A DNA stretch of 64,000 nucleotides from Linyphia triangularis (GCA_963978545.1 OZ021732.1:27496123-27560122); one strand, 5' to 3'; numbered from the stretch's first letter, positions 1 to 11,179 are shown. A program made the numbers and translations. The notes: a model not told the origin generated them from the letters alone.

Positions 1-119
1 CAAAGTGTCGTAAATCAACTAGGAAGAAACTGTGGAATTGTATTGGTAAAATATTAGATAGGTTAAAAATGCAGGGTGCCCCAATACATACTTACCAAAT
101 CAAAAGTCATTTTCTCGAG

Positions 120-425
120 TGGTACTAAGTGTGGCGGGGTAATTTTCTGGAGATATATACATGTACTCACGGTTTTTTGTTGGACATGTCTGTTTATATG
201 TTCTTAAAAGCAAAAAGATTTTTGGGAGAGTTAATGCTAATGCACTAGAATACTGAAAGCACTATGGATGTGGCTTAGACTGGTCCCCTTATTTACCAGA
301 CGTTAGATTTTATTTATGGGTTCACTTGAACGACATGGTCTATAGACAGAATTCTACTACTTTTCCGACCTAAAAATATGAGTGTTGACCGAGAAATATT
401 GGCCTTCAGAACGGACGTTTTTTAT
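120..425 (+). pseudogene. Relic of mariner/IS630-type transposase C-terminus
   Basis: Plus-strand translation around 281-360 reads WSPYLPDVRFYLW followed by VHLNDMVY. This matches the layout W-S-P-D-L-x-P-x-D-F-F-L-W-G-x-L-K-x-x-V-Y seen around the last catalytic residue of IS630/Tc1/mariner DDE transposases. The frame has stop codons on both sides and several key residues are changed, so it cannot be active. The upstream part (120-280) is only weakly similar to the family. The call rests on the motif at 281-360 and no element ends were found. Confidence 0.45.
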
Positions 426-702
426 GTTCATCATGACATTATATATGCAATAAGAATGTTCTATTATGTTATAGTTTAATAACAGGGCATTTGATACTTT
501 CAAGATTAAATATATTAATCTAGATTTATAGTAAGTAAATGAATATCGAAAGATCGTGAAAAAAAGTACTATTTTTATTTCAATGATTCCATTATTTTGA
601 AGTATATATTTTAATTTTAATTTTGTACATTATCAATTGATTTTAATGATATAAGTGTCCAACAAAAAATATATAAGTTTTAATTATAGATCTCCAACCA
701 TA

Positions 703-1044
703 CCAGTTAGAACATCGCTATTAGTCAATGTCAGAAATTAGGATTCTGGAACGATTGACCAAACCATGCCAAAACTCGAGCATCGTTCAAAAATACACAT
801 TTTTTTTTTTAAATAAACAAGTCAAAACCATCACAAAACATATTTTTCCCCCTCCTCCGTCTTTTCTTATAACACTATATTTCAATTTTAAAACTCAGCA
901 TCAACATTACAAAACCTCCAGTATATTTTATCCAGTACTGAACCGAGATTGGCCAAAATCCGTAGCATCGGCCAGTCTAGAATGATCCACATTGGGACTG
1001 GACAGTGTTGAGTGATATTGACCAGCGTATTTGTGCTGTTGGGG
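703..1044. repeat. Short dispersed repeat, copy 1 (TTGGCC-containing, TIR-like ends)
   Basis: This block is recognisably homologous to 53946-54277. Both have a left end of the form CAGTTAGAACATC / AAGGTAGCACAGC, a middle with TATTTTATCCAG followed by GAGATTGGCCA, and a right end of the form TTGTGCTGTTGGGG / TTGTGTTACTGGG. The right end is roughly the inverted complement of the left, which suggests a small DNA transposon. Divergence is high and no target-site duplication is clear. Confidence 0.45.
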
Positions 1045-1246
1045 ACGTTTATTGTCTTCAAGTTTAATTTAGAGTACTATAACATTAATGTATGTATTTA
1101 GCACAATTTTATAATTAAACTAATTTAAACTGATGATAAATACTAAATTTGGTTTAGTGAAAAGATTTAAAAATTATATATTTTACGAGCGATATTTTAC
1201 TACGAAAAAAAAATTATTTAGGTGATATTCCAATATCTATGTATAC

Positions 1247-1448
1247 CTTTGCAATGGGAAGCACAGCTTGCACATCATCCTTCTGAATGTCCAGTCGAGA
1301 AGTGATTTTTGCGTTGTCGTCATCGAAATCATACTGCTCGGCCATACTGGAGTCCAACATGTAACGCAGCTGCCAAGTGATTCTCCCGTTATCGTTGTAC
1401 GACGATCCCTCCTCCACTTCGAACAACCACGTGAACACCTCTTGCACA
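1247..1448 (-). CDS. TMEM132-family protein, exon 4 (partial gene)
   Basis: This exon encodes residues 365-432 of the predicted protein, beginning with a split Ser codon and then VQEVFTWLFEVEEG. It includes GRITWQLRYM, an acidic DFDDDN stretch and the end VLPIAK. The E-V-F-x-W-L-x-E-V and G-R-I-x-W-x-x-R-Y patterns are typical of the middle ectodomain of TMEM132 proteins. The acceptor is a T-rich tract ending in CAG just before 1448 and the donor is AAAG|GTATAC at 1247/1246. The exon enters in phase 2, matching exon 3, and leaves in phase 0. Later exons with the membrane helix and tail must lie left of the window. Confidence 0.9.
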
Positions 1449-1861
1449 CTGACAAAAAATTGCACGGATATTATTTATTTTAATCATTTAAATTAAACAT
1501 CTCTATAAAAAGAGCTAGCAAAAATGTCCATTCCAGCAGAGTTTAAAAAAAAATAAAAAAAATAAATCAGAAAAATATAGGATGTAATATAAAATCAAAG
1601 TTCACTGCAGTCTTTCAAAAGTTATAATTTTCACTTAACAAAAAAAAAAAAGGGGGGGGAGTTCAGTATTTTAAGAGCGTGCTAAGAAATTTCTCTAAAG
1701 CGTCGAATTGTTACTAAACATTAAATCAGTCGAAATTATTGGATTAGGCTATAGTTTCTTCAATGACTAGAATGATGAAACTCAGAGAAAAATTCTTCAC
1801 GAAAATTATGTTATTCGAAGCTTCAATTCAACAGTTTTAAACATTAATCAGTATTCTATCA
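1449..1861. other. Intron 3, 3' part, nothing recognised
   Basis: AT-rich intron sequence between the exon 4 acceptor and the first Helitron. The only notable feature is an A-run followed by a G-run (about 1641-1661). Confidence 0.6.
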
Positions 1862-3530
1862 TCTATAATAATAAAACAAGCTGTGTGTCTGTCTGTCTGT
1901 GGCTCTGTGGATCTATAGAAACCTACTTAAAATTAGAGTAGAGCTCTAAAATTTTCAGCATAAGTAGTTTTAACCTTCTAATTTTATGCATCACAAACAG
2001 AATTTTAAAATTTTAATTAGTTCTTTTTTAATTATTTTTTTTAATTAATTAATAAACATTTTATAAAACGATTACTATAATAGGGCTACAGTTCTGAAAT
2101 TTTCAACATAAGTAGTTTTGGCCTTTTAATCTGACTTTTAAAAAACAGAATTTAAAAATTTTATTTTGTTCTTTTTTAATTAATTTTTTTAATTAATTAA
2201 TAAACATTTTATAAAACGATTACTAATAGGGCTACATTTCTGAAATTTTCAACATAAGTAATTTTGGCCTTCTGATTCTATACATCACAAACAGAATGTT
2301 CAAATTATAATTAGTTCTTTTTTAATTAATTAATAAATATGTTACAAAACGATATCTAATAGGGCTACAGCTCTGAAATTTTCAACATAAGTAGTTTTGG
2401 CCTTTTAATTAGGCTTTTAAAAAACAGAATTTTAAATTTTTATTTTGTTCTTTTTAAATTAATTTTTTTAATTAATTAATAAACATTTTACAAAACGACT
2501 ACTAATTGGGCTACAGCTCTGAAATTTTCAACATAAGTAGTTTTAGCCTTCTAATTAGACTTTTGAAAAACAAAATTTTAAATTTTTATTTAGTTTCTTT
2601 TTAATTAATTTTTAGAATTAATTAATTAATATTCTGCAAAACGATTTCTAATAAGGCTACAGCTCTAAAATTTTCAACACAAATAGTTTCGAGCTTCAAA
2701 TTGGACTTTAGAAAAACAGAATTTTAAATTTTTGTTTAGTTCGTTATTAATTAATTTTTTCAATTAATTAATATATATATTACAAAACGATTTCAAAAAT
2801 GGCTACAGCTTTGAAATTTTCGACATATATAGTTGTGGCCTTCTAATTAGATTTTTGAAAAACAGAATTTAAAATTTTTTTTTTTTTTTTTTAATTATTT
2901 AACAAGTATTTTACAAAACGATTTGCAATTGGGCTACGCTACATTTCTGAAATTTTCAACACAAGTAGTTTTGGCCTTCTAATTGGACTGACAAAAAGAA
3001 TATTAAAATTTTAATTTGTTTTTCAATTAATTATTTCACAAAAAGCGCCTTCGAATAGGCCTAGATCTCTGAAAGTTTCAACATAAGTAGTTATAGCCTC
3101 TAATTTTGCTTTCCACAAATACGTTTGAAAATAACTTTGAGGTGGTGTTGTACTATTGTATTAACGAGGAATTTTTTTTTTTGACAAGGAAGAAGCTTCC
3201 AATATTAAGTCTTTACGTAGCAATTAGATTTAAGTGAGTGAAGCGAGCCTATGTTTACGCAGCAATGAACCTTTCAGAGAGCGAAACGAGCCTATGCTTG
3301 CATAGCAATGAACCTTTTAACGACTGAAATAAGCCTGTGTTTATGTGTTCATGATCATTTCAGCGAAAGAAGCGAGCTCGATTTTGCGTTACGATGAACC
3401 TTCCTGCGAGCGAAGCGCCAAAAACTGGGTCTTATAAACGAATGACAGATTTCCGCAACGCGAGGTCTCATAGCTGGCTAAAATATTGCACATGTTAAAA
3501 TTTCGTAGCGAAGCACGGATATTTAGCTAG
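1862..3530 (+). mobile_element. Non-autonomous Helitron A
   Basis: The element starts with TCTATAATAATAAAAC after an A and ends with GGATATTTAGCTAG followed by T. That is the Helitron layout A|TC...CTRR|T. A small TTCG-TAG-CGAA hairpin lies about 14 bases before the terminal CTAG. The body has nine tandem units of about 146 bp (anchor ATTTTCA at 1951, 2099, 2245, 2378, 2524, 2670, 2816, 2952 and near 3074) with alternating TTAATTAATT tracts. A 3' part follows with repeated GCGAAGCGAGCC-like words. No Rep/helicase coding sequence is present, so it is non-autonomous. It lies in intron 3 of the TMEM132 gene. Confidence 0.75.
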
Positions 3531-4004
3531 TCTATAATAATAAAACAAGCTGTGTGTCTGTCTGTCTGTGGCTCTGTGGATCTATAGAAACCTACTTAAA
3601 ATTGAAGTAGAGCTCTGAAATTTTCAGCATAAGTAGTTTTGGCCTTCTACTTTTATGCATCACAAACAGAATGTTAAAATTTTAATTAGTTCTTTTTTAA
3701 TTAATTTTTTTAATTATTTAATAAATATGTTACAAAACGATATCTAATATGGTTACAGCTCTGAAATTTTCTACGTAAGTAGTTTTGGCCTTTTAATCGG
3801 ACTTTTGAAAAACAGAATTTTAAATTTTATTTTGATCTTTTTTAATTAATTTTTTTAATTAATTAATAAACATTTTACAAAACGACTACTAATAGGGCTA
3901 CAGCTATGAAATTTTCAACATAAGTAGTTTTGGCCTTCTAATTGCATACTTCACAAACAGAACGCTAAATTTTTAATTAGTTCTTTTTTAATTAATTTTT
4001 TTAA
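3531..4004 (+). mobile_element. Truncated Helitron B (5' part only)
   Basis: TCTATAATAATAAAAC begins directly after the CTAG terminus of Helitron A, with no spacer. The copy carries the first-unit variant ATTTTCAGCATAAG (3620) and two further repeat units, then stops in an AT-rich tract where Helitron C begins. The missing 3' part does not reappear after Helitron C, so this is a truncation and not a simple nested insertion. Confidence 0.7.
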
Positions 4005-5654
4005 TCTATAATAATAAAACCATCTGTGTGTTTGTCTATCTGTCTGTGGCTCAGTGGATCTATAGAAACCTACTTAAAATTGGAGTAGAGCTCTGAAATT
4101 TTCAGCATACGTAGTTTTGGTCTTCTAATTTTATGCATTGAAAACATAATGATAAAATTTTAATTAGTTCTTTTTTAATTTTTTTTTAATTAATAAATAT
4201 GTTACAAAACGATATCTAATCGTGCAACAGCTCTGAAATTTTCAACATAAGTAGTTTTGGCCTTTTAATCGGACTTTTAAAAACCAGAATTTTAAATTTT
4301 TATTTTGTTCTTTTTTAATTAATATTTTTAATTAATTAATAAACAGTTTACAAAACGATTACTAATAAGGCTAGAGCTTCGAAATTTTCAACATAAGTAG
4401 TTTTGGCCTTTAAATTGGACTTTTAAAAAACAGAATTTTTAATTTTTATTTTGTTCTTTTTTAATTAATTTTTTTTATTAATTAATAAACATTTTACAAA
4501 ACGACTACTAATAGCGTTACAGCTCTGAAATTTTCAACATAAGTAGTTTTGGCCTTTTAATTGTATACATTATAAACAGAATGTTAAAATTTTAATCAGT
4601 TCTTTTTTAATTAATTTTTTTTATTAATAAATAAATAAGTTACAAAACGATATCTAATACGGCTGCAGCGCTGAAAATTTCAACATAAGTAGTTTTGGCC
4701 TTTTAATTGGACTTCTAAAAAACAGAATTTAAAAATTTTTTTTTGTTCTTTTTTCAGTTAATTTTTTTAATTAATTAATTAATATTTTACAAAACGATTT
4801 CTAATAGTACTGTAGCTCTAAAATTTTCCCCATAAGTAGTTTTGGCCTTCTAATTGGACTTTAGAAAAACAGAATTTTAAATTTTTGTTTAGTTCGTTAT
4901 TAATTAATTTTTTTAACTAATTAATATATATATATTACAAAACGATTTCAAATAGGGCTACAGCTTTGAAATTTTTAACATAAATAGTTGTGGCCTTCTA
5001 ATTGGATTCTTAAAAAACAGAATTTAACATTTAAATAAAAAAAAAAAAAAAATTAATTTACAAATATTTTACAAAACGATTTGTAATTGGGCTACATTTC
5101 TGAAATTTTTAACACAAGTAGTTTTGGCCTTCTAATTGGACTGACAAAAAGAATGTAAAAATTTTAATTTGTTTTTTAATTAATTTTTTGAATTAATTTT
5201 TTCACAAAAAGCGACTTCTAATAGGCCTAGAGCTCTGAAAGTTTCAACATAAGTAGTTTTAGCCTCTAATTTTGCTTTCCACAAACACGTGTTAAAATAA
5301 TCTTAAAGTAGTGTTGTAGTATTGTATTAACGGGGAATTTTTTTTTCTTGACAAGGGAGCGGCTTCCAATTTTAAGTCTTTACGTAGCAATTAGGTTTTA
5401 GTGAGTGAAGCGAGCCTATGCTTGCATAGCAATGAACCTTTTAACGAGTGAAATAAGCCTGTGTTTATGTGTCAATGAACTTTTCAGCGAACGAATCGAG
5501 CTCGATTTTGCGTAGTAATGAACCTTCCTGCGAGCGAAGCGCCAAAAACTGGGTCCTATACACGAATGACAGATTTCAGCAACGCGAGGTCTCACAGTTA
5601 GCTAAAACATTGCACATGTTAAAATTTCGTAGCGAAGCACGGATATTTAGCTAG
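4005..5654 (+). mobile_element. Non-autonomous Helitron C
   Basis: A second full-length copy of the Helitron A type. It starts with A|TCTATAATAATAAAAC and ends with GGATATTTAGCTAG|T. It contains nine repeat units (anchor at 4098, 4238, 4384, 4530, 4677, 4823, 4971, 5105 and 5240) and the same 3' region with GCGAAGCGAGCC-like words. Length (1650 bp) and unit number match Helitron A (1669 bp), so the two are full paralogous copies. No protein is encoded. Confidence 0.75.
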
Positions 5655-5656
5655 TA

Positions 5657-7009
5657 TCTCTATATATATAAGGCAAAGCCCTCACTCACTGATTCACTGA
5701 CTGACTCACTCATCACTAATTCTCCCACTTCCCACATAGTCACAACTCTGAAAATCGGCACAAATATCAACAATGGTAAAAATAGAAAAAGTAAACTATT
5801 CCGATCTCGATTAACCCACTTTAAGGGGTCGAAAAGGGGTTAAACGTTCCAAACGGGGGACATTCGAAAATCCTACTTCCCACATAGTCACAACTCTGAA
5901 AATCGGCACAAATATCAACAATGGTAAAAATAGAAAAAGTAAACTATCCCGATCTCGATTAACCCACTTTAAGGGGTCGAAAAGGGGTTAAACGTTCCAA
6001 ACGGGGGACATTCGAAAATCCTACTTCCCACATAGTCACAACTCTGAAAATCGGCACAAATATCAACAATGGTAAACATAGAAAAAGTAAATTATTCCGA
6101 TCTCGATTAACCCACTTTAAGGGGTCGAAAAGGGGTTAAACGTTCCAAACGGGGGACATTCGAAAATCCTACTTCCCACATAGTCACAACTCTGAAAATT
6201 GGCACAAATATCAACAATGGTAAACATAGAAAAAGTAAGCTATTCAGATCTCGATTAACCCACTTTAAGAGGTCAAAAAGGGGTTAAACGTTCCAAACGA
6301 GCGATATATTCGAATGTCCTACTTCTCATATTTTCACAATTCTGAAAACTGGTGTGAATATCAATAAAGACAAACGCAGAAAAAGTAAACTATTCCGATC
6401 TCCGGTGGATCAAGGGGTGGAAAAGGGGTTAAACGTTCCAAACGAGGAATATTCGAATGTACCACTTCCCATATGGTCACAACTCGGAAATTTGGTACAA
6501 ATGTCAAAAAAGATTAAACATAGAAAAAGTAAGCTATTCTGTTCTCGATTAACCAACTTTAAGGGGTCGAAAAGGGGTTAAATGTTCCAAACGAGGGATA
6601 TCCGAATGTTCCTCTTCCAATGTAGTCATTTTTCTGATATTTTTTTGCAAATGTTAAAAAAATAAGTCATTCCAATATCGATTAACGAATTTTTAAGGGA
6701 TGAAAAGACGACGCAACATTGAAACTATACGAGGATAAACTTAATGTCTAATTAACTTAATTCCAATACAGCTACTACTTTGAAATTTAGAACTAAGAGC
6801 AAACATAAACACAATAAACTATTCCAGTTTACTATTCACAATTATAAATTTCGTTTAAAATGTCAACAAAGGAAAGTTCCTATTTTGATAAATCAATTTG
6901 TCGGGATCGAAAAGGGAGCAAACGTCTGAAGTGTAGAATACATGAATGTCTTTTGATCGCTAAAATGCTAATGGTAAAATTTCGTAGCGCAGCACGGGTA
7001 TTCAGCTAG
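5657..7009 (+). mobile_element. Non-autonomous Helitron D with 148-bp repeats
   Basis: Two bases after Helitron C, a new element starts with TCTCTATATATATAAGGC preceded by A. It continues with a CTCACTGACTGACT-type leader and ends with CACGGGTATTCAGCTAG|T. The last 40 bases are clearly related to the ends of Helitrons A and C. The body holds seven units beginning ACTTCCCACATAGTC at 5727, 5875, 6023, 6171, 6321, 6464 and about 6611. The first units are nearly identical and later ones are progressively diverged. A minus-strand relative sits at 26607-26921. Confidence 0.75.
5727..6700 (+). repeat. 148-bp tandem repeat inside Helitron D
   Basis: There are seven direct units with spacings of 148, 148, 148, 150, 143 and about 147 bases. 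Each has a CACAACTCTGAAAATCGGCAC core, a GATCTCGATTAACCCACTTT block and AAGGGGTCGAAAAGGGGTTA. Units 1-3 differ by only a few bases and units 5-7 are clearly decayed. Confidence 0.9.
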
Positions 7010-8539
7010 TTCTATATAAAAACAACAAAAAAACACAAATTTGATATATTTTGTATCATTTACTCATTAGTGTTTGTCGGAAATGATATTGTTAAAATGT
7101 CGTATGCTGCAGAAAATCAGCTTCTTCAATTAAGTGGGCTTTTATAAATTAAACAAAACTTGTTTCCTTTCTAAAAAAATACAAAACAGCTAAAGGGTTG
7201 TAAAAATATGAATGGTCATGTATAACAAATTATAAAATCATGAACGTTGACCGCCAAACGGCTGCGTCTCATTTTTTTTTTTTTTTTTTTTTTTTTTTGC
7301 ACTACTTTAGTCTTTGTACCCGATGAAGAGGGCTTATTGTGAAACTCAATGTAACCAACTAATCCCTGGCAGGCTACAGCGATTTTGGGTCAATAATTCC
7401 AATTAAATCATCGTGTGCAAAAGTATCCCAAAGAACTTATATGCGGCCGCTTGGCGACCAACATTTTTGATTTCATAACTGAATAACTGGCCATTTTCCT
7501 TGGCATATCTTTTTATAACTCTTAATTCCTTTCGTGTGGAGATACATTACTTCAAAATACAACGCGAACACTTTTCGGCGAGAATAGTCTAGAAACGGAT
7601 TCGAAAAGCAGACACAATTTCTCACAATGGCGAGATTCTTTTATCTTGAAATGAAAAAGATTCAAGAAGTTTTGAGTAATTGCATCATAAGCCCCAAATA
7701 TTGCCCCTCTCGAGCTAGAACAAGGAGGACTTTTGAGAAGAATAAAGGGGGAAAAGTGATTTGTGGAAACCTTTTCTGGGTGCATGAGCAGCAAATGGAT
7801 TCCGTCATTAGCAGCTTCGTCACGTTTTTTAACAGAATTGTTCTAATAAATCATGTTTCAATGCATTTTTTTTGCACCAGAAAATTGTCAATCGGACGTG
7901 CCCATATGATTCGTTTCTTGTATGGGTGTTTAAGTGCATTCATCATGCGTTAGGCAGGATATTTCTATTATTTAGGAGAGTCAGAGGCAGCTATCTTTCA
8001 GGATTTTTTTTTCACTTGGTGAGAAATAGATCTCTATGGGGAGTGGGGCGGAGGCGAGGGAGGTGAGGCTATACGAAGGGCAACAACCTCCTGCCACTAA
8101 GCAGGAAAATAGAAGAGGCAAATTTTGCGTTTTGATTTTCTAGGACAAAATATATTGAGGGATATAATGTTTGGAAATTAAAGTTCATATATGTTTATGT
8201 CACGTGCATTTTTATGATTAGAGAGAGAAAAACAAGGGCCATTTCCCCCCTCCTCCCAAGACAGAACCTTGACTGCAGAGGTAGAACTTCAGATAAAAAT
8301 GTTGGGGAAATTTTTAAGAAGAACTGCTATGGATTAAGATTTGTTTTGAGAACAGAAAAGAAAAGATTCCAAAAGAGTTACTTTCAAACAACTTTTAGTA
8401 TTATGAGTGCAATATGTCACCTATAACCGAACTGAATCCACTGCCATTTTTGTGTCTTATTTTACGACATTTCAATTTGCAGAGCAGAAAGATGTACACG
8501 TTTTTCAATTGAGCATTTTCTAAAATCCACGAAATGTAC
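7010..8539. other. Intron 3, 5' part, nothing recognised
   Basis: Intron sequence between the Helitron cluster and exon 3. It contains a T27 run (7272-7298). Several short open frames at 7550-8420 lack any motif I recognise and overlap each other on both strands. I see no supported gene or element here. Confidence 0.55.
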
Positions 8540-8701
8540 CTAGTGTCTGGTTCTGGTTGGGGTGCCTTCGTAGTCGTATCCTTGACGAATGCAGTGACTG
8601 TGGCCATGGTTTGCCTCGCATTCAACTCCACTGTGATACTCCACTGGGAAGGCGGAGATACTTGAGCGCCCAGTATTCGGAGTCCACTCTTCACTCGAGC
8701 C
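8540..8701 (-). CDS. TMEM132-family protein, exon 3
   Basis: The 162-base exon encodes residues 311-364 and the first two bases of codon 365: a split Arg, then ARVKSGLRILGAQVSPPSQW and a stretch rich in Thr and Val ending PEPDT. The R-A-x-V-K-x-G-L-x-I-L-x-A-x-x-x-x-P-x-x-W pattern directly after a VFVIR strand is a strong match to the TMEM132 ectodomain. The acceptor is TTTGTTTCCTCAG|G and the donor ACTAG|GTACAT. Entry and exit are both phase 2, which agrees with exons 2 and 4. Confidence 0.92.
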   Translation of the reverse strand, partial: GSSEEWTPNTGRSSISAFPVEYHSGVECEANHGHSHCIRQGYDYEGTPTRTRH

Positions 8702-8899
8702 CTGAGGAAACAAATTAGTTCAAAGCTTAGCATAATATTTCCATTTATATTAACACGTAATTTACTGGATAAAACTATGTCGCTCTACTGGATAACAATA
8801 TATATTTTTACAATGATTATCTTCCTGTTTTTACTTGTTACAACATAATGGAACTAAACTATGGGCAGAAGTGTTTCAAAGTTCGAGTAAAATGAAACC

Positions 8900-9015
8900 T
8901 AGTACGGTGGATTCGAATATCCCCTTTCAAGGGGTAAAAAAAATGCACAACTTTCAATATATCAAAAGACCTGCTTCCCTGTAGCAAGTTCACGATTTCA
9001 AAGGTCACATAGAGT
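8900..9015 (+). repeat. Decayed relic of a Helitron D-type unit
   Basis: The segment with CCCCTTTCAAGGGGTAAAA, then GCTTCCCTGTAGCAAG and TTCACGATTTCAAAGGTCAC follows the same order of blocks as the 148-bp unit of Helitron D (CCACTTTAAGGGGTCGAAAA, then ACTTCCCACATAGTC and CTCTGAAAATCGGCAC). It is heavily diverged and no ends are visible, so this is a tentative call. Confidence 0.35.
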
Positions 9016-10200
9016 TAATTTTGTAATACGATTCTGAATATCCACCCTAGGTAGAAATAAGAATCAGCATTTTATACGTAGACCGTTCTAGAGTGCTACA
9101 TATTACAATTAGGAGAGTTTATGTACAGACTAAATTTGCTTCATAGATAAATGAGGCAAAACTTAATAGTTGCCAAATGTCGAAAATTGTTAACCTAAGA
9201 TATGGCAATTTTGAAGGGTTAAATATATATAATCTCATATTTCCCCATTTATACTAACATCCTGAAAATTTCTAAAATATGTTCCAAGGTAAAACTGTGT
9301 TATCAAGAACTCTTTAGTAGTTAAAATGAGGAACTTTCGTAGATAGAATGTGAATAAAAGAACGATGGATGGAAATTGGTAGATTTGTTCAGTAAATTAA
9401 GTTGAAATGGCTTACTTTTTTTGTGAATGTAGTAATCAGGGTAATTAGTAACCTGGGTAATTAAGCTATCGCGACTGCATGCAACAACTCTAAAAAGTTC
9501 GAAAAGAAACTTAATAAAATTCTATTAAGTATGGATTTACAAATATAAACAGGAAATATATAAATTATTTAATAAAGTTACATTTAAGATATAAGTAATT
9601 TTTTTTTTTTTTTACAAGTGGTTACATATAGTACTTGTACAACTTAAAAAGGGGCGAAATGTAGTAATTTTAGAGCTTATTATTGATTGTCGAAAGTTTT
9701 TATGAAACAATATTTTAAATATGTTGTTTTCTGAAAAATAATCTAAGTAGAAAAAAATATAACAGTACGGGGTGTCATCTGATGAGGAAAAATCTTATTT
9801 TTTCGGTTCTATTATTACAAATACTTAATTTTAAGTTCCATCTCCTCAAAAGGTAGATACAAAAAAGATATTTTGTAGGAGAAAGTTGTCTTATTTCAAC
9901 TATTAAATAACTTTAACAAAAATTATTAATAACCAAGAAAAATGGTTGAACACCAGTGACTTTTAAAAAAAGCAAAAATATTAATAGAAAAATCTAGTTT
10001 GGAAAACAATTGAATAGAATAATATTTATTTAAAAATACAAATTGCCTAAATTCCCACTTCAAAGTATTTTAAATCAAATATTCAAAGCAAAAATAACAC
10101 AAAAGGTGCCTATAATTTATGTTGTTCATTGTTTTAAGATACTTTTGCAATATAGATAGGATTATATGTTCAGGAATGTAAATATCAACAAAAGTTATGT
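9016..10200. other. Intron 2 sequence, AT-rich, nothing else recognised
   Basis: This is AT-rich sequence with short A and T runs. No open frame with a known domain and no repeat ends were found before the motif-bearing repeat that starts near 10215. Confidence 0.5.
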
Positions 10201-10214
10201 ACTATTCTCTTTCA

Positions 10215-11110
10215 CCGTGTGACATCCATGGACAACTAATTTTACACATGTGAACAAAACGATGTTTTTTGTAAGTGGTGAATACTCCTTTAGATTTTAT
10301 TTTATGATATTTTTAAAACAAAGATTTTTCATCATATATTAAAGTTTCCAATAATTATTTTTTTAAATTGAATAAATTAAATTTTATTAGGGTCCACAGA
10401 TGTGACATGCTCATCTCAACTTTTTCTCTGTCAAGTGCAATAACTTGATAAAATTATTCATAAATAACCAAGCATGTAGTAGTAAACGGTATAGTGGTTA
10501 GCGTGCTAGCTTCTAGACCGCGAGGTTGCGGGTTCGAGTCCCGTGTTAGGCATGGGTGTTTGTAAATGTATGTTGGCTTGTCTAATGACGAATGCTTCGG
10601 CGCATTATGGCCCTCGTGTTGCTGACGGCACCAGATAATCTGAAAACAACCAACCAACCAAGTATGTAGCTTGTTCTTTGCATCTGAACAAAGCATCTGC
10701 CTAACAACTTTATCTATCAAAATATTAGTACATTACTGACAACTTCAAGGATTTAATGACACTTTTTGGGTGTCCACTAATGTCGCTTTGCATGGTTGCA
10801 GGCATACAACATGACATAAAATTTCAAACAAAGCTTATAAGTTTTAGAAATGTGTTTAAAAACATTTTCATAACATAAAGTGCAGACTAAAGAATTTTAA
10901 GTGTATTTAATTTATAAAATATTACCCTGGACAAAGTTAAAACAGTAAATGGCAATAATCCACGGATGTGACATTTCACTGTTAAAGAGTAAAATTTGAG
11001 TAAAATAATTAAAAAACATTTTAAAGAAAAATAAGAAACTGCAATTAATTATAACAGTCATACCAAGGTTGTTGATACCTAAAAAGTATTTTTATTACCT
11101 GGTATACTTT
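10215..11110. repeat. Degenerate repeat with a TCCAcgGAtgTGACA motif, about 190-bp spacing
   Basis: The motif occurs at about 10227 (TCCATGGACAACT), 10392 (TCCACAGATGTGACAT), 10773 (TCCACTAATGTCGC) and 10960 (TCCACGGATGTGACAT). The 10392-10773 gap of 381 becomes about 191 once the 190-bp SINE insertion is removed, against 187 for the next gap. A similar motif with 189-base spacing recurs at 28430-28975. The rest of each unit is too decayed to align by eye. Confidence 0.4.
10480..10655 (+). mobile_element. tRNA-derived SINE
   Basis: A tRNA-like head carries an RNA polymerase III A box (TATAGTGGTTAGCGTG, 10490-10505) and a perfect B box (GGTTCGAGTCC, about 10531-10541). It is followed by a unique body and a CAACCAACCAACC-type tail. 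A 14-base direct repeat flanks it: AACCAAGCATGTAG (10466-10479) and AACCAAGTATGTAG (10656-10669), with one mismatch, as expected for an LINE-mobilised target-site duplication. The 5' end cannot pair with the 3' part as an acceptor stem, so it is a SINE and not a functional tRNA gene. Confidence 0.8.
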
Positions 11111-11179
11111 TTGAAAACACTAATTACACAAATTCCTGATTTTCTGTAGAACGACACAGACATATTAATTATTAAAATA

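Larger units (their letters stand above)
1..1246 (-). other. Start of TMEM132 intron 4 (runs off the window)
   Basis: The sequence after the exon 4 donor is non-coding as far as position 1. It holds a decayed mariner-type transposase tail (about 281-425) and one copy of a TIR-like repeat (703-1044), both listed separately. The remainder is AT-rich and I recognise nothing else in it. Confidence 0.7.

Noticed and set aside
4005..5654. Helitron C nested inside Helitron B
   Set aside because: The missing 3' part of B does not resume after C, so a simple nested insertion does not explain the layout.
5727..6760. A CRISPR-like array
   Set aside because: Regularly spaced repeats here are full-length 148-bp tandem units inside a Helitron, with no short repeat-spacer structure, and the genome is eukaryotic.
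7627..7953. A 108-codon plus-strand frame in intron 3
   Set aside because: Overlaps similar-sized frames in other phases and on the other strand, with no domain or splice context.
10480..10560. A functional tRNA gene
   Set aside because: A and B boxes are present but the acceptor stem cannot form, and flanking duplications show a SINE.
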